Made by a program: the position numbers and the translations under genes
Notes under the pieces: model-generated
The model's database searches: none
Told to the model about the DNA's origin: nothing
What the model saw: the letters and a program-made list of their open reading frames with translations, nothing else
Shown here: positions 33,950-46,492 of the stretch, in pieces
Numbering within the stretch: the first letter of the stretch is position 1
How the letters are laid out: each line of letters opens with the position of its first letter
Source of the DNA: Posidonia oceanica
Taxonomy: Eukaryota; Streptophyta; Magnoliopsida; Alismatales; Posidoniaceae
Length of the DNA: 64,000 nt
Assembly (NCBI GenBank): GCA_037176725.1
Contig: JAZBRS010000074.1
Coordinates: forward strand, 64,546,001 to 64,610,000
Direction: 5' to 3'

Positions 33950-36900
33950 TGTAGTAATCCCAATCAGAATCAGGCTTACTATTGGTGGCGATGTCCGAGG
34001 AGGAGGGCTCAACTCGAAAACACTTAAAATAGAGGAGAAAAGGTAAGAAAGGAAGAAGATAAGACAATTCAGAGTCGCCACCGTGTCTATTATCGGGAGA
34101 CAAGGAAAACCAGGGGAAATGCATGAGTTAACACGCAAAACCAAGCAAGAAATGCAAAGCAAAGTAATGCAAAGGAAAACAAATGCAAATACATGCAAAT
34201 GAGATGACTCATGCCTAGGATGAGGGCGATATGGTCATTACGGGCCAAAAGACTGGGCAAGGACTCCTGTTACGTGCGGGGAAGGTGTTAGGCACCCCCG
34301 ACACGCCCGAGAATCGGTCTTTCTAGGCTTACGCTCGCATACGCAGGGAAATGCAGATTGGAATGCCTAAATGCCAATGAATGCCAGAATGAATGCTCAT
34401 AGGTGTGCTCTAAGTGGCGGGTTGCAATGCAAGGAAAGTAAACGTGCAGTCTAAGTGCTCAGCAACGCTGTCTGTGTTTCGAACCGGGCGAAACCGGGCT
34501 CGTGAGAACTCCAGGCAGTAAGCATCACTGCCCTATATGCAAATGCAAGCGGAAAAGCAAAACAACGGTAAAACCAAGCAATGTAGGCGACATGCAAGAG
34601 AAAACGACGTAAAGCACGCGAAATAATGCAAGAAACGAGAGCGGCACGCAAAACGGTGCCAAAAGACGGAGCGGGCACGCAAAACGGTGCCAAAAGCGAA
34701 GCGGGCACGCAAAACGGTGCCAAAAGACAGAGCGGGCACGCAAAACGGTGCCAAAAGCGAAGTGGGCACGCAAAACGGTGCCAAAAGCGAAGCAGGCACG
34801 CAAAACGGTGCCAAAGACAAAGCGGGCTCGCAAAATGGTGCCAAAAGCGGCGGAATAAAACCTTGGCAAAACCATGCAGATGCAAATGCAAAGAGAGAGG
34901 ATAAGAAAAGCGAAAGGAGAGGCAAACAGTGTGTGTGTGAGAACAGGCACTGCTTAAGGGCTACACAGAGTAGGTGTGAAGACCTACAATGGGGAAAATG
35001 AGCAAGTGGAGGGATCGCCACCGTTTTGTGACTGTTTCCCACTAAACCGCCCCACGATGTGTCTCGCACGCTGCCCAAAGCTCGCGGTGCGATCGGATCG
35101 TGGAAAAGGGGGAAGAAAGTCGCAATAAGTGGTGAATCCAGGAGAAACACGACACAAAACACTTGGGAATACGCGAAAGGGGGAGCAGAATTGATAGATA
35201 AGAAGAGGAAGTCCTATTCTACATGTTCGAGGAAACAAAAAGCGAAAACGATGCATGCAATGCAAATGGTATGCAAATGAATACTGTGCAGGGGTTCAGA
35301 AGGACTTACCTGGAAAATCTGAGGCCTGATCTGAGATCTGCTTGGTCCATGCTGAAGAACGCTCCACCGGGGTCGTCCAGGTAGCTTGTTTGAGAAGATC
35401 CAACGGTCCGATTGGAAGATATCCCAGCTTCAAGGTAGAAGGGCCAGAACAGGGGAGAAGAATGGATCTAAGTGTACAGGAGGTCCTAGGGGTGTGCACA
35501 ACAGGTCCTCCCATGTAAATGGGAGCTAGGAGTGTTTAAGTGTGTGCAAAGGATGCCAAATGCAAGAATGCATGAGTGCAATGCATGCAGAATGCAAGAA
35601 AAGACTTAGGGGTGATTTTTCAGGAAATTGGGGACTTAAATGCAATTTTTGAAAGGATGGGGGTCTAAATGCAAAGGTTTTGAAAAGTTTGGGGCTTCTA
35701 TGCAAGGATTTTGAAAAAAGGAGGGTCTGCATGCAATTTTACAAAAGACAGGGTTTAAAATGCAATTTTCCAAGATGAGCATGCATCAGGACAAACTTTT
35801 GAAATCATGTGGCAAGTTAGAATGCAATTTTGAAATCACTAGGGTCTAAAATGCAATTTTTCCAGCAAAACAGGGATCTAGTGGGTCTGGGAATGCAGAT
35901 GGGGGACCTATATGCAATTTTCCAAACATGTGAGGGCTAAAATGCAATTTTATAAGCAAAATATGCATTTAAATGACAGGCAGAGGGCTAATGTGCAATT
36001 TTCAAATTATGCAGGGTCAAAAATGCAATTTTATAAGCAAAATATGCATTTAAATGGCTACTGTGCATTGAGGAAGGTCCTATATGCAAAAATCAAAAAC
36101 ATGGGGGAAATAATGCAATGCAATAAGCAAAAATTGGAAAATAAAAGCTAAGTTAACAGGACAGAGGACTAAATTGCAATTATGGAAAACAGTAAGGACC
36201 TAAAATGCAATTTTATATGGCAAACTTAGTACATTAAATCAGGTTAATCAACTGCAGGACTAACATGCAATAATCAAAAGCTGGAGGGCCAGAATCAAAT
36301 TAATTACTGAAGGAAAGCACAGTAAAAGGACTGACATGCAAATAAAAAGAACTACATATTTTTTTATGCAATTTTATATGGTTTTAACTCGGAATTAAAC
36401 GGATTTAATCAGATAAAGGACCTAAAAGCAAATAAGCAAGAACTGGGACCAGAAATGCAATATGTGGTAAAATAGCAAAGATAACAAAAAATAAAGGCAC
36501 AGTAACATTCAGATCGTCGACCACTGTAGCAGTTGCTACCAGTGGCCGATAGAGGGAGCAAAGGGGGTGCTGGTGCGGCGTAGACCGGCGGGCGGGCTTC
36601 ACCAGAGCTCGACGGAGACCGGAGCAGCATCGGCGAGCAACGACACTGCCTGGAGCAGGCCGGAGGAGACGCCGGAGGTCTGCAGACCTGCTTGGAGGCA
36701 GGCCGGCCGATCAGCGCAGCGTCGGCGAGTTCTGACGGCAGAGACATACTTCTGGGGTCCGTGCAGAGCTGGGGCGCCGGTTGGAACGACGTTCTGCAGA
36801 CCGGAGCGGCGGGACGAACTCGAAGCTCGTCGGAGAAGACAGAGTTGACCCGGCGTTGACTCGGCGCAAGAGAGAGAGAAATCCTAGTCTGATGGGCGGA

Positions 36901-39665
36901 AAAGCAAGAGAGGAGGAAGACTAATCTACGGGTGAAGAAAGCTACCTGTTTCCGTGGCTGAGGAGTCCCCCCGACGTTGGTCGACTTCGCAGAAGGCGGT
37001 GAGCTCGGTCTGGCTGCTGCGGGCGTCTCCGATGGCTTCTGGGCGTCTGGTTCTGCTCAGTGCATTGCTCCGGAGCTTGCTGAATGATCGGAGGGCAGCT
37101 GCGAAGATCGGCGCGATAAGTGGGTTCAGTGGGTTCACAGCTGGTCACCGGTGGTGGGGATGGATGTCTGCTGCTCTCTGGATCAGTTGGAGGATGCCGG
37201 CGACTTGCTGGAGGTTGGGTGAAGGGTTCTGGGTGGTTAAATTGGACTTTGGAGGTCTGAGGATGGAGTTTGCAGGTGTGGTGGTTTCGGGCAGAAAAAA
37301 GGCGTAGGTGTTTGTGGTGGTAGGCTTGGTCTGTGGTGAGAGTTGGGCTGAAGGCTTGGGTAGTTTAGGAAGGTGGTGATCTGGTGGATTAGGGGGTGGA
37401 GTTTGGGACGAAATGGGGGCCTGTGGTGTCGGGAATTTCTGGGAGGAAAGGAGTTGGGTTCTGCTGAGAATTTTGGGTGTTCAGGGGCGGTTTCTGGAGT
37501 GGAAAGGCTGAGGGATGGAGGGGCTGCGATGCTGGGATTCTGGGTGAGGTTGGGGGAGGAATTGGGTGCGGTTTATGGTCTGGAACCGGTGTTGGTTTCA
37601 GTGGGGAGGAAGAGGAGGAAAAGGTCTGAATTTTGCAGAGGAAAGGGAGGAGAATTGCAAGGATTCTGGGTGCTGGGTGCTTTCTTTCTCAGGACAACGC
37701 GAAAAGTGTCGAAGGGAGGAGAAGACTTGGAAGTTTTAAGCAGCTGGGGAGGACAGACGCACGCTGGGATTCAAATCCCCACCGGCAGGAGCACTGCTGT
37801 TGATGGAGAGGCGGTCGGCGAGAAGACGGGCAGTAAATGCCTTCCCAGAAGATCCGCTGAGTGCTGAGAGAGGAGAGGCGATCTGTAGGCCGATTGGACG
37901 GAGAGGGAAGAAGTTGAATTTGAAAGAAGAGGAGGGAGTTCGTTCGCGGGAGGAGGAAGAGAAATCTGGGGAAGAAGAAGGAAGAGGAAGAAGGGTGGAA
38001 GGCGGGCTGAAGGTTGCGGGCCGGGCTGCGAACTGAAAAAAAAAAGAAAAAGAAAGAAAAGAAAGAAGGTGGAACGGGCCGGACTGGGCCCAGCAGGAGA
38101 AAAAGAAGAAGAAATAGGAAGAAAGGGAGAAATGGAAGGGAAAAAGAGGAGAAATAAATTGGATAAAAATAAAATAAAAATAGATAAAATTATTAGAATG
38201 ATTGTGTTTTAGGTTAGGACCTTGATTAAGTTTTTAATGATCTTTTTTGGTTAGTTAATTAGGTTTAGAGGGATTTTGGTTTTGATTAGGGTTTTAAGGG
38301 TTTTCTTTGTTTTTGATTTGTTTTTTATTTTGATTAAATGTTTGTTAAGTCTTTTAAGTTGTTTTTTAAATTATGTTTTTCTTGTTAAGTACTTGGGATG
38401 TTAATTAGGATTTTTAAAGTTTGTTTTTAAATTAATTAGAGCGGGTTTTAAGTTTTTGGATTTTAGTCTTTCTTTCTTAAGTCTTCTTTGATTTGTTTTC
38501 GATTTTTGTCTGTTAAGTCCTTTTGATATTTTTTTTGTTAGGTCTTCTTGTTAAGTTTTTAGTTAAGTGTTTTTAGATTTTGATTGTTTGTTTTTCCTTT
38601 TAGTTAGGTTTTTGAATTACTCTTTTTAAATTTGTTAAGTTAGGTTTCTCTTTTCCTTAAGTGATTGTCTTAGTGTTTTTTTTTCTTTAATTGTTTTCTT
38701 TTCTTTTTAGGATTTTTTTTTGATTATTCTTTAGTGGGGTTTTTACTTTTGCTTGTTTTGGTTACATTTTAGTTTTTTCTTTGATTTTACAGCATTTTCT
38801 TTTGGTTTGTTTTGCATTTTTTAGCTTGCATTCTTGGTTTTCCATTTTGGCTAGATTTAGTTGGGTTTAGGTTTTTAATTGTTTGTTTAATGTTTTTAAT
38901 TATTTTTCTTAGGGTTTTGGTTTGTTTTCCTTTTGTTTTAGAGTTTTAGAGGTTTTTAAGGATTTTTTAGGGACTTAGTAAAAGAAAGAAAAAGAAAGGA
39001 GAAGGAGGAGGAAAAGAGAGAAATGGAGGAATAAAGAGGAAGGGGAGGAGTTGAAAGAAGATAATTTTTTGAAAGTCAAGGAAATTGCTAAAAATAAGAT
39101 AAAAATAGGAATAAGATTGAGAAGAGATAGATGCACAAGGGGGGCCTACAGCCAGGCAAGAAAAAAGGAGAAAAGGGGATGAAAAGAAGGAGGATAATCA
39201 GGAGAGAGAGAGGAGAGAGAAAAGAATAATCCAAGAGAGAGAAAAGGATAATTTGGGTGAATGGAGGGCTTAAAGGTTTTGAAAAGGGTTGAAAATTGGG
39301 GAATGTGTAGCCTAGGGTCTCTAGTGTTGGTTCTAGGGCTTTGGTTTAGTTTTGAGAAGGTTTTAGAAGGGTTTTGAGGTGTAGAAAAAGGGTAGTTTTA
39401 CCTAGGTTTTCTAGGATTTTTGGGAATGGTTTCGGGTTGAGAATTTCTAAGTGTTTGGGTAGGTTTGCTAAGTTGGGAGTGATAGGTTTTCCTATGGTTT
39501 TTGGGTAAGTTTTGGGCTTGGGAAATAGGTGTAGGCTTAGGTCAAGTTTAGGCTTGATTTGAAGAGAAAGATGAAAAGGGTTGGTGTAGTTTTGACCTAG
39601 GTTTAGATCCAGAAGTCACCAAAAGATCTCAATTGGTTCAAGCCTGTCAAATTGGGGTGTCAACA
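33950..39665 (-). mobile_element. Solo LTR S2, 5.7 kb, TSD CTTTG
   Basis: Same family as LTR A and S1. Starts TGTAGTAATCCC and ends GGGGTGTCAACA. The flanks CTTTG at 33945-33949 and 39666-39670 match exactly. B's gag reads on from one flank to the other, so the insertion left a solo LTR. It has a PBS-like motif (34070-34080), the conserved block (34206-34355), a short hairpin repeat array (34640-34850, about seven units), AT-rich 35620-36500, GC-rich 36520-36860, purine-rich 37920-38190 and T-rich 38195-38950. No gene is seen. Confidence 0.95.
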
Positions 39666-40417
39666 CTTTGTATTTGTCAGAATCTAGGATACAGAATTTC
39701 AGTGGGAGCACTGCCTCTGGATAGTAACAGAGGTCCCGGAACTGGTAGGACTGGTGATCAACGCCCTGCACTAGACGTAGTGCCTTTTCCAGAACGCCCA
39801 CCCTATTATCAAGGGGGTCTAGACTTGCTGCCAAAGGTGATGGGGCAGTTGAGGCAGGGATCACATACGTCGACTGGGTCGCACCAAGGTGCTCCTCTGG
39901 ATCCACCATCACGTCGCCTGGTGATGCGACGTGATGGCCGGCGTATCCGTGCGTGGGTGCAGTGTATGTTGGTATGCATGCTGGGGTAGGAACCTGCTGA
40001 TGCATGGGGTAGGGGCAGGTAGAGTGCTATGCAGTGGGTGGTGCAGAGTGCTGGAGCAACAGCTGCTGTGCAGGCGCGGTGCCAGGCAGCGGGCCTATGG
40101 GGTACTGTGCTCCAACCAGCTTGAAGGACTAGCCACCAGGTGGCGGAGTGATATGCTGTGCGGTGAGTGGTCTAAATGCAGGAGGCGGAAGCTGTGCCCC
40201 CATCGCCGGAGCTGTGAATAGCTGGGGCGATGGTCTAGGCAGAGGTGCAGTGGGGAAAGCCTGAAATGCAGGAGCAGGCTGTAGGGGAACCCCAGGAGCA
40301 GCGGGAATGAAAGAGGGGCGAACAGATAGAGCCATGCCTTGCAGTTCTAGGCAGTCTCCATCAGATGCTGATACTACACGTCAGGGGGCCCGTTTATGGG
40401 AATGCTGAGGTGCAGTG
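39666..40417 (-). pseudogene. Gag N-terminal part of element B
   Basis: Open from 40005 to the S2 junction, encoding a Pro/His-rich stretch and then NRVGVLEKALRLVQGVDHQSYQ and DLCYYPEAVLPLKF, shared with E. Upstream (40330-40360) the segment METAxxLQGMALS is broken by a TAG where A has CAG. Element E interrupts it at 40418, before the Gag start, which would lie beyond the right edge of the window. CAGTG (40413-40417) should be E's left target duplication. Confidence 0.8.
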
Positions 40418-43400
40418 TGTAGTAATCCGGAAATATCAAATCCATGTACGATGCCAAAGCTCTCGCGCACTGATCGACATTAGGGTCACTATATGCGGCT
40501 GAATCTGAGGAAGAAAACTAGACTCGGAAACGCTGGCAAAAAGAAGAAAAAGAAGTGATAAGACAAATCAGAGTCGTCACCATGTCCATTAGATTGGGAG
40601 ACACGGAAAACTGAGGGTAATGCATGAAAAGACATGCAAAATCGGATGCAAAGAGGGTGCAAAGAGATGCAATGCAATGCAATGCGATGCAATACTATGC
40701 TATGTTGTGTTATGACTCATGCCTAGGATGAAGGAATGGTCATTGCGGACCAAGAGAAAGGGCAAGGACTCCTGTTACCCACGGGGAAGGTGTTAGGCAC
40801 CCCGATACGTCCGAGAATCGGTCTTTCTAAGGCAATCTCGCTCGCAAATGCAGGGAAATGCTTGCCTAATGCCTAAATGCAATGAATGTCTGAATGCATG
40901 CTCTAATGCGTGCTCTAAGTGCTAAAATGTGTGCAGGGAATTAAACGTGCAAGCTATGTGCTCAACAACATTGCTAGTGTTCCGAACTGGACGAACCCTG
41001 GACCGTGAGAATTCCTAGGCAGTAAGCATCATTGCCCTAATGCAAATGCAGGCAACAAAACAAAACAGTGGCGAAAGCAATGCAATGCAAGTGACATGCA
41101 AGGGAAAATCAAGACGGGTGCGGAAAACGGTGCAATGCAAAAGAAAATGCAAGCGAGCGCGCAAAACGGTGCAAATGCAAGCATGAATGGATGCAGGCAC
41201 GCAAAACGAGGCGAAATGCAAAGGAAAGCAAGGCGAGTACGCAAAACGAGGCGAAAACGCAAGCGATATGCAAATAAAACAAAGCGGCACGCAAAACGAT
41301 GCAGAACGCAAGAGAAAACAAGGCGGGCACGCAAAACGATGTAAAAATGCGAGCAATATGCAAATAAAACAAAGTAGCACACAAAACGATGTAAAATGCA
41401 AGAGAAAACAAGGCGGGCACGCAAAATGATGCAAATGTGATGCAAAACAGATGCATGCACGTAAAACGATGCAAATGCAATGCAAAACAGATGCATGCAC
41501 GCAAAACGATACAAATGCAATGCAAAAGGGGAATACAATGGATGCTATGCAGTGCTTCAGATGGGATAAGCAGGGGTCTAAGTGCAATTAGCCCCTAAAT
41601 ACGTGCAATGTGTGGGTGGCTTACATGCTAAAAGGCTAGCAATGCCTAAATGGATGCATGGGGTCATGTGCAAAATGCTCCTAGGGGTGTGCAAAGCTAG
41701 GCTAATGCATGCAAGAATGCTAATGCAATGATGCATGGGCTGAATGCTATGCTAACAGCAGGATTTGCATGCAAAGATGCAAGAAAGGACCTAAATGCAA
41801 TTTTAAAAATGTTTGGGTCTTAAGTGCAATGCATGGAAAGCAAACAAGCATGCAAAAACTAAAAGCAAGGACTGACATGCAATTTCAGAAAAACAGTGGG
41901 CTTTAATGCAATACAGTATGGTTAAAAATGCCATTTAAATGAAATCAGTTGATGCAAGGACTAAAGTGCAATTATTAAAAAACTCTGGATGCAACTGAAA
42001 TGAAAAAATTGAAAAAAAAAACAAAAGACATGCATGCTGTGCTTGGACCTATGTGCAAATAAATAAGTTACAGGGGTTTTATGCAATGCAAACAAGTTCA
42101 AAAAGACTACTGCTTCACAACAGGAGGACCTAAGTTGCTGAAGAGAAGTTGCAGACGGCCGGAGCTGGAGAAGAAGGCTGACAGAGGCCATGATCGGCGC
42201 TGGAACGAAGCTCTGACGCTGCGGAGAGAAAGAGGAGAGGACGAGAGACCGGAGGGAGGTCCTAGCGACGCTTGGAGGCCAAGCAGCCTCACACAGTGGC
42301 GGGACCAACTCCAGAAGGGAAGGAAGGCCGGCGCGAGGTTGCTGCGGCGATCCAGAGGTTCCACGACTCGGGAGAGGGGCCTAGAAGCAAGAGAGGAGGG
42401 TCCTGGAGGTGAGGGAAGCCTCACACAGGCACAGCGCTGCCCGAGACGTGCCACCGACGTCAGACCAGGCAGACTAGAGGAGGTGCGAGCCAAGGAGGCA
42501 TCGGAAGCGGCGCAGGAGGCTCGGCGAGGCCCTGACGAGAAGCTGGACGTCCAGAGAAGGCTGCGGGCTGATCCAGAGGACTGGAGCTGCAGAGACGCGG
42601 CCGAATGCAGTTTCTGGAGGCGAGCCGTCGCCGGAGAAGACGACGAAGGCGGCGAAGGGAACCTAGGTCTCTAGGCCTCTAATCCTAAGCCTAAGTAGCT
42701 AATAAGCAAGAAGAGCATGCATGGAGTCCAGATAGGAGTGCAGTTACCTTCGAAGTGAGTCGGAGAGTCCCAACGACGTCGGGTTGGGTTGTTGTTGTCA
42801 GCAGAGGTTGCTACGGAGCTGGGTGGAGCGGAAGCATCGCGCGGCGATCGGAGTCCACTCCAGCTGCTGCAAGGAAGCTTCTGGAACGCTTGGCGGTGAG
42901 CTGTGGTGCCTGGAGCTCAGATTGGAATTTTTGGGTGGAGTAACTGTGGATTTCAGCTCGATTGGTGCTGGTGGCTCTCTGGGGATCGCGGGTGGTTGCT
43001 CTGGGTTGGTGGGGATCTGGTGAGTGTGGAAGAGGGGTTTGGATGGGGTGATTTGGTGTATGAAGTGAGGTGGAGTCTTGGGTTGCTTCTGGACAGAGGG
43101 GCGTGCGAAGGTGTTTGCGGTGGGGGAAATAGTCTGTGGGGCGTGTGGGAGTGATCGGGGGATTGGGTGAAGAAGGTGGAAGTGTGGTGAGTGGATTGGG
43201 AGAGTTTGGAGGGATTCTGGATGCTTGTGCGGGTGTGGGAAGGCTTGGGAGTTGTAGGTTTGCTAATGGCGGAAAGCTTGGATTTCTCTCTTGCACAGGC
43301 TTGCTCTCTCTGGTTTCTTACTTGCCTGTTGTGGTGAATCGTGGAGGAAGAAGACGGAGTGGTTTTGTTTGGAGGAGAGCACTCGATTGAGGCTGGCAGG

Positions 43401-44615
43401 GGGCATGGGTTGCTGGGCAATTGGCAGGGATTTGCTAGCAATGCAAAGGGCTGGCAGGTCTTGGTAGTGACCGGGAGAGGCCGTTGGGTAGGTGGCTCTG
43501 TGAGGCTGGAATTGCTGCAAGGTGGAGTGGAGGCAGGAGGAGGAGTGTGCGGCGGCGAGGCTGTGCTGTGAGTGCTCGTGAGTGTAGAGGAAGCGTGTTG
43601 ACCAGAATTCTGGAACAGCGCGGGAAGGAGGAGAAGGCGGTGAGGGCTTGGGTCGTGGGCTAGTCATGGGCTACAGGCCGGGCCGAGGGAGAAGAGAAGG
43701 AAGGTCTGGGTCGGGGGCTGGTGCTGCTGAGAGGGGTTGAGGGTGTGAGTGCAGAGGAGAATGCTGCAGGAGAAGGAGGAAGGAGAGGAGGAAGGATCGC
43801 GGGCCGGGCCGCGCAGGAGAAAAGAAAGAAAAAAGAAAAAAAGCAAGAAGGAAAGAGGAGGGGCGGGCAGGAGGTGGGCTGAGCCAGGGTGGAGAAAAAG
43901 AAAAAGAAATTGGATGGGCCTGGTGGGCTGGGCTAAAAGAAAAGCAGAAAAGAAAGAAAGAAAGAAAGAGAGAAGGAAAGAGAGAAAGAGAAAAGAGAAA
44001 TAAAGATCTAATAAGATGGAATAAAATAAAATAAAATAAAAATAAGAATAAAATAGAAGACAGAAAGGGGAAGATGTGAGGAAATGGGCTTTATTGTTGG
44101 GTGAGGAATAAAAGGGGAGAAAAAGAAATGGGAAGATAGGAAAGGAAGAAAGAAAGAAGAAAGGAGGAAAGAAGGGGGAAGAGGAAATTAAAATCAAATA
44201 AAATGGGATAAAATAAAATAAAAATAGAAATAAAATAGCAAGAAGGAAGAGGAAGAAGTGGGAAAGAGCAAGAGTGGGTTGGGCCCACCAGGGAGTAAGA
44301 AAAGAAGGGGAAAGAGAGAGAGGATAAAGAGGAGAGAGAAAAGGATAATCAGGAGAGAAAAAAAGATAATGGCTTGGGTTAGGGCTTGCTTGGGAGTGTC
44401 CTGTGCTAACCTAGGGTTTAATTGCTAACCTAGGTTTCAAGAGATGCTAAGCTAGAATTTTTTAGGATTTTAGGAGGACTTTACCTAGAGTTTTTCTAGG
44501 GTTTTTGGGAGTGCAAACCTAGAGTTTATCTAGGGTTTTTTGAGAGTAGTTTTGGAGGTCAAAATGGATTTCAAAGAGAACCACCAACTTGGAAAGCCAA
44601 AATGGGGTGTCTACA
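40418..44615 (-). repeat. Element E 3' LTR, 4.2 kb
   Basis: Begins TGTAGTAATCCGG and ends GGGGTGTCTACA. Its first 253 bp match 63748-64000. It shares with LTR A the PBS-like motif (40569-40579, one change), the conserved block (40714-40863), a repeat array (41100-41530), a shorter 'atgcaatttt' region, a GC-rich region (42120-42680) and purine-rich runs (43740-44240). Elsewhere its sequence differs from A, S1 and S2, so it forms a second LTR subfamily with S3. Confidence 0.92.
41100..41530. repeat. Degenerate repeat array in E 3' LTR
   Basis: Irregular units with the core 'gcacgcaaaacgatgcaaa' and spacers such as 'tgcaaataaaacaaag'. It lies at the position of the LTR A hairpin array but has lost the GTGCC arm in most units. 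Confidence 0.7.
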
Positions 44616-44632
44616 GTTGCCCCTCCCTGAGT
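44616..44632 (-). promoter_or_regulatory. Polypurine tract of element E
   Basis: On the element strand CTCAGGGAGGGGCAAC stands directly before the LTR start TGTAGACACCCC. It is the expected primer for plus-strand DNA synthesis, and it confirms that 40418-44615 is E's own 3' LTR. Confidence 0.8.
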
Positions 44633-44789
44633 GAGGTCAAGCGAAGTGAGACCGTGGCTCAGGGTTGACGAAGACACCCCACCTGACGCCAGAGAGTCAG
44701 GCGCTGTAGGCGTGAGTCACTTATCCGGTGGATACACCAGAGATCATGACCCGATGCCACAATGCGGGTGCAGATGCAGGATGCTAATG

Positions 44790-45124
44790 CTAATGTAATG
44801 CATGCTAATGTAGATGCTAGTGCAGATGCAAATGCTGATGCAGTGTTGATATGCTGTTGATGTTAATGTTGATGTTGAACCAATATGCAATTATGCATAC
44901 TGATATTATGCATGAGGGGATGCCGTGCTGATGCATGATGATATGCTGCTGATGCTAATGTTGATGTTGAACCAATATGCAATTATGCATACTAATACTA
45001 TGCATGAGGGGATGCCGTGCTGATGCATGATGATATGCTGCTGATGCTAATGTTGATGTTGAACCAATATGCAATTATGCATACTGATACTATGCATGAG
45101 GCGATGCCGTGTTGATGCATGAAT
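44790..45124 (-). repeat. About three 92-bp tandem units in E 3' region
   Basis: The word 'caatatgcaattatgcatac' recurs at 44881, 44973 and 45065, spaced exactly 92 bp. Around it are ATGC/TGATGCTAATG repeats. No coding role is apparent. Confidence 0.88.
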
Positions 45125-45299
45125 AACGAGTTGTCGAACTCATTGCCGGATAGTTAGGGCTATCAGCCCACGAAAAGGGATGCCATACAAGGTGACGGTT
45201 GTCGACCGACCAGTTTGGGCTGCCAGCCCGGGAGAAGATACCAAGGGCGGCAAAAAAGATGCCCCTGGTATCAAGGAAGATACCAGGGGACAGTCGAAG

Positions 45300-46260
45300 C
45301 GCCCATGGCATCGAAAGAAGGGTTGATCCTCGCACGAGGATACAGGGAAGGACTCCGAGCATACGGGGTTCGAGAAGAGCTTGTCCTCGCCTGAGGAAGC
45401 AAGCACGGCCTCCGTACGGACGGAATCGGGAAAGACTTGTCCTCGCCCGAGGAAGCAAGTGGGGGGGGGTTCCACGCGGACGGAAACCGAGAGACTTGTC
45501 CTCGCACGAGGAAGTAAGCGGGGCCTGATCCTCGCCCGAGGAAACAGATGGGAGACTTCGTCCGCCCGGAGCGAAGCCGCCGAAGGGTGCTTGTCCTCGC
45601 CTGAGGAAGCAAGCGGGACCTAATCCTCGCCCGAGGAAACAGACAAGAGACTTCGTCCGCCCGAAGCGAAGTCGCTGAAGGGGGCTCGTCCTCGGCCGAG
45701 GAAGCGAGCAGGGCCTGATCCTTGCCCAAGGAAATAGACAGGAGGCTTCGTCCGCCTGGAGCGAAGTCGCTGAAGGGGGCTCGTCCTCGGCCGAGGAAGC
45801 GAGCAGGCCTGACCTCGCCGGAGGAAACAGGCAAGCAGGACTCCGTTCGCCCGGAGCGGAGCCGCAAGGGGGGCTTGTCCTCGCCCGAGGAAGCAAGCAG
45901 GGCTTGATCCTCGCCTGAGGAAACAGACAGGAGACTTCGTCCACCTGGAGCGAAGTCGTCGAAGGGGGCTCGTCCTCGGCTGAGGAAGCGAGCGGGGCGC
46001 GCATAGGCTTGTCCTCGGCCGTGGAACAAGCAGGCTTGATCCTCGCTCGAGGAAACAGGGAAACTCCATCTGCGCGGAGCTGCGCAAGCACTTGTCCTCA
46101 CATGAGGAAACAAGCGGGGTCTGATCCTCGCCCGAGGAAACAGACAGGGGCTTCGTCCGCACGGAGCCTAGCAAAGCTTGTCCTCGCCTGAGGAAACAAG
46201 CGGGCCTGACCTCGCACGAGGAAACAGGCAGAGGACTTCATCCGCATGGAGTGAAGTTGC
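45300..46260 (-). repeat. GC-rich hairpin array in E 3' region
   Basis: About 20 copies of a TCCTCGCCCGAGGA-type palindrome, alternating between CTTG...CAAG-flanked and GATC...AAAC-flanked forms, with CTTCGTCCGCCCGGAGCGAAG between many pairs, itself an inverted repeat. Paired changes such as CTCG...CGAG (45687, 45783, 45969) instead of CTTG...CAAG keep the outer stem. Long frames cross the array in several minus-strand phases, as expected for GC-rich repeats. Confidence 0.85.
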
Positions 46261-46492
46261 GCAAGGAGAAAGGAAGGAGGAGCGATACCAGAGAGTAGCA
46301 AAAAATGATGCCCCTGGTATCAGGGATGATACCAGGGGTAGCCGAAGCATCCCTGGCATCGAGAAAGCGAGGCAATGCAGACAAAACTGACGTGTTTGCC
46401 AAACAAGTAGTTAAGGATACCAGCCCAGAGCGATCCGAGCGAGCGATTGTGGCATTGCCTGCTTGAAGGCATGGGTCTGCATGGGGTTCTTG

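Larger units (their letters stand above)
8764..40417 (-). mobile_element. Element B, old Tat-like host element, in three pieces
   Basis: Element B is the base layer. Its pieces are 8764-18209, 33617-33949 and 39666-40417; the sequence between them belongs to C and S2. When those are removed with one target-site copy each, gag reads on across both joints in the same order as in element E. From 3' to 5' the pieces carry the mobile-domain-like ORF, integrase, RNase H, RT, protease and gag. The left end is cut by element A and the right end by element E, so both of B's LTRs lie outside the window. B has frameshifts in RNase H, stops in most domains, and replaced catalytic residues in protease and integrase. 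Its close relative is E, not C. Confidence 0.85.

Noticed and set aside
45090..46174. Long overlapping minus-strand reading frames (up to 333 codons)
   Set aside because: They cross the GC-rich hairpin array in several frames at once, with repeat-like composition and no family motif. Open frames are expected from the repeat itself.
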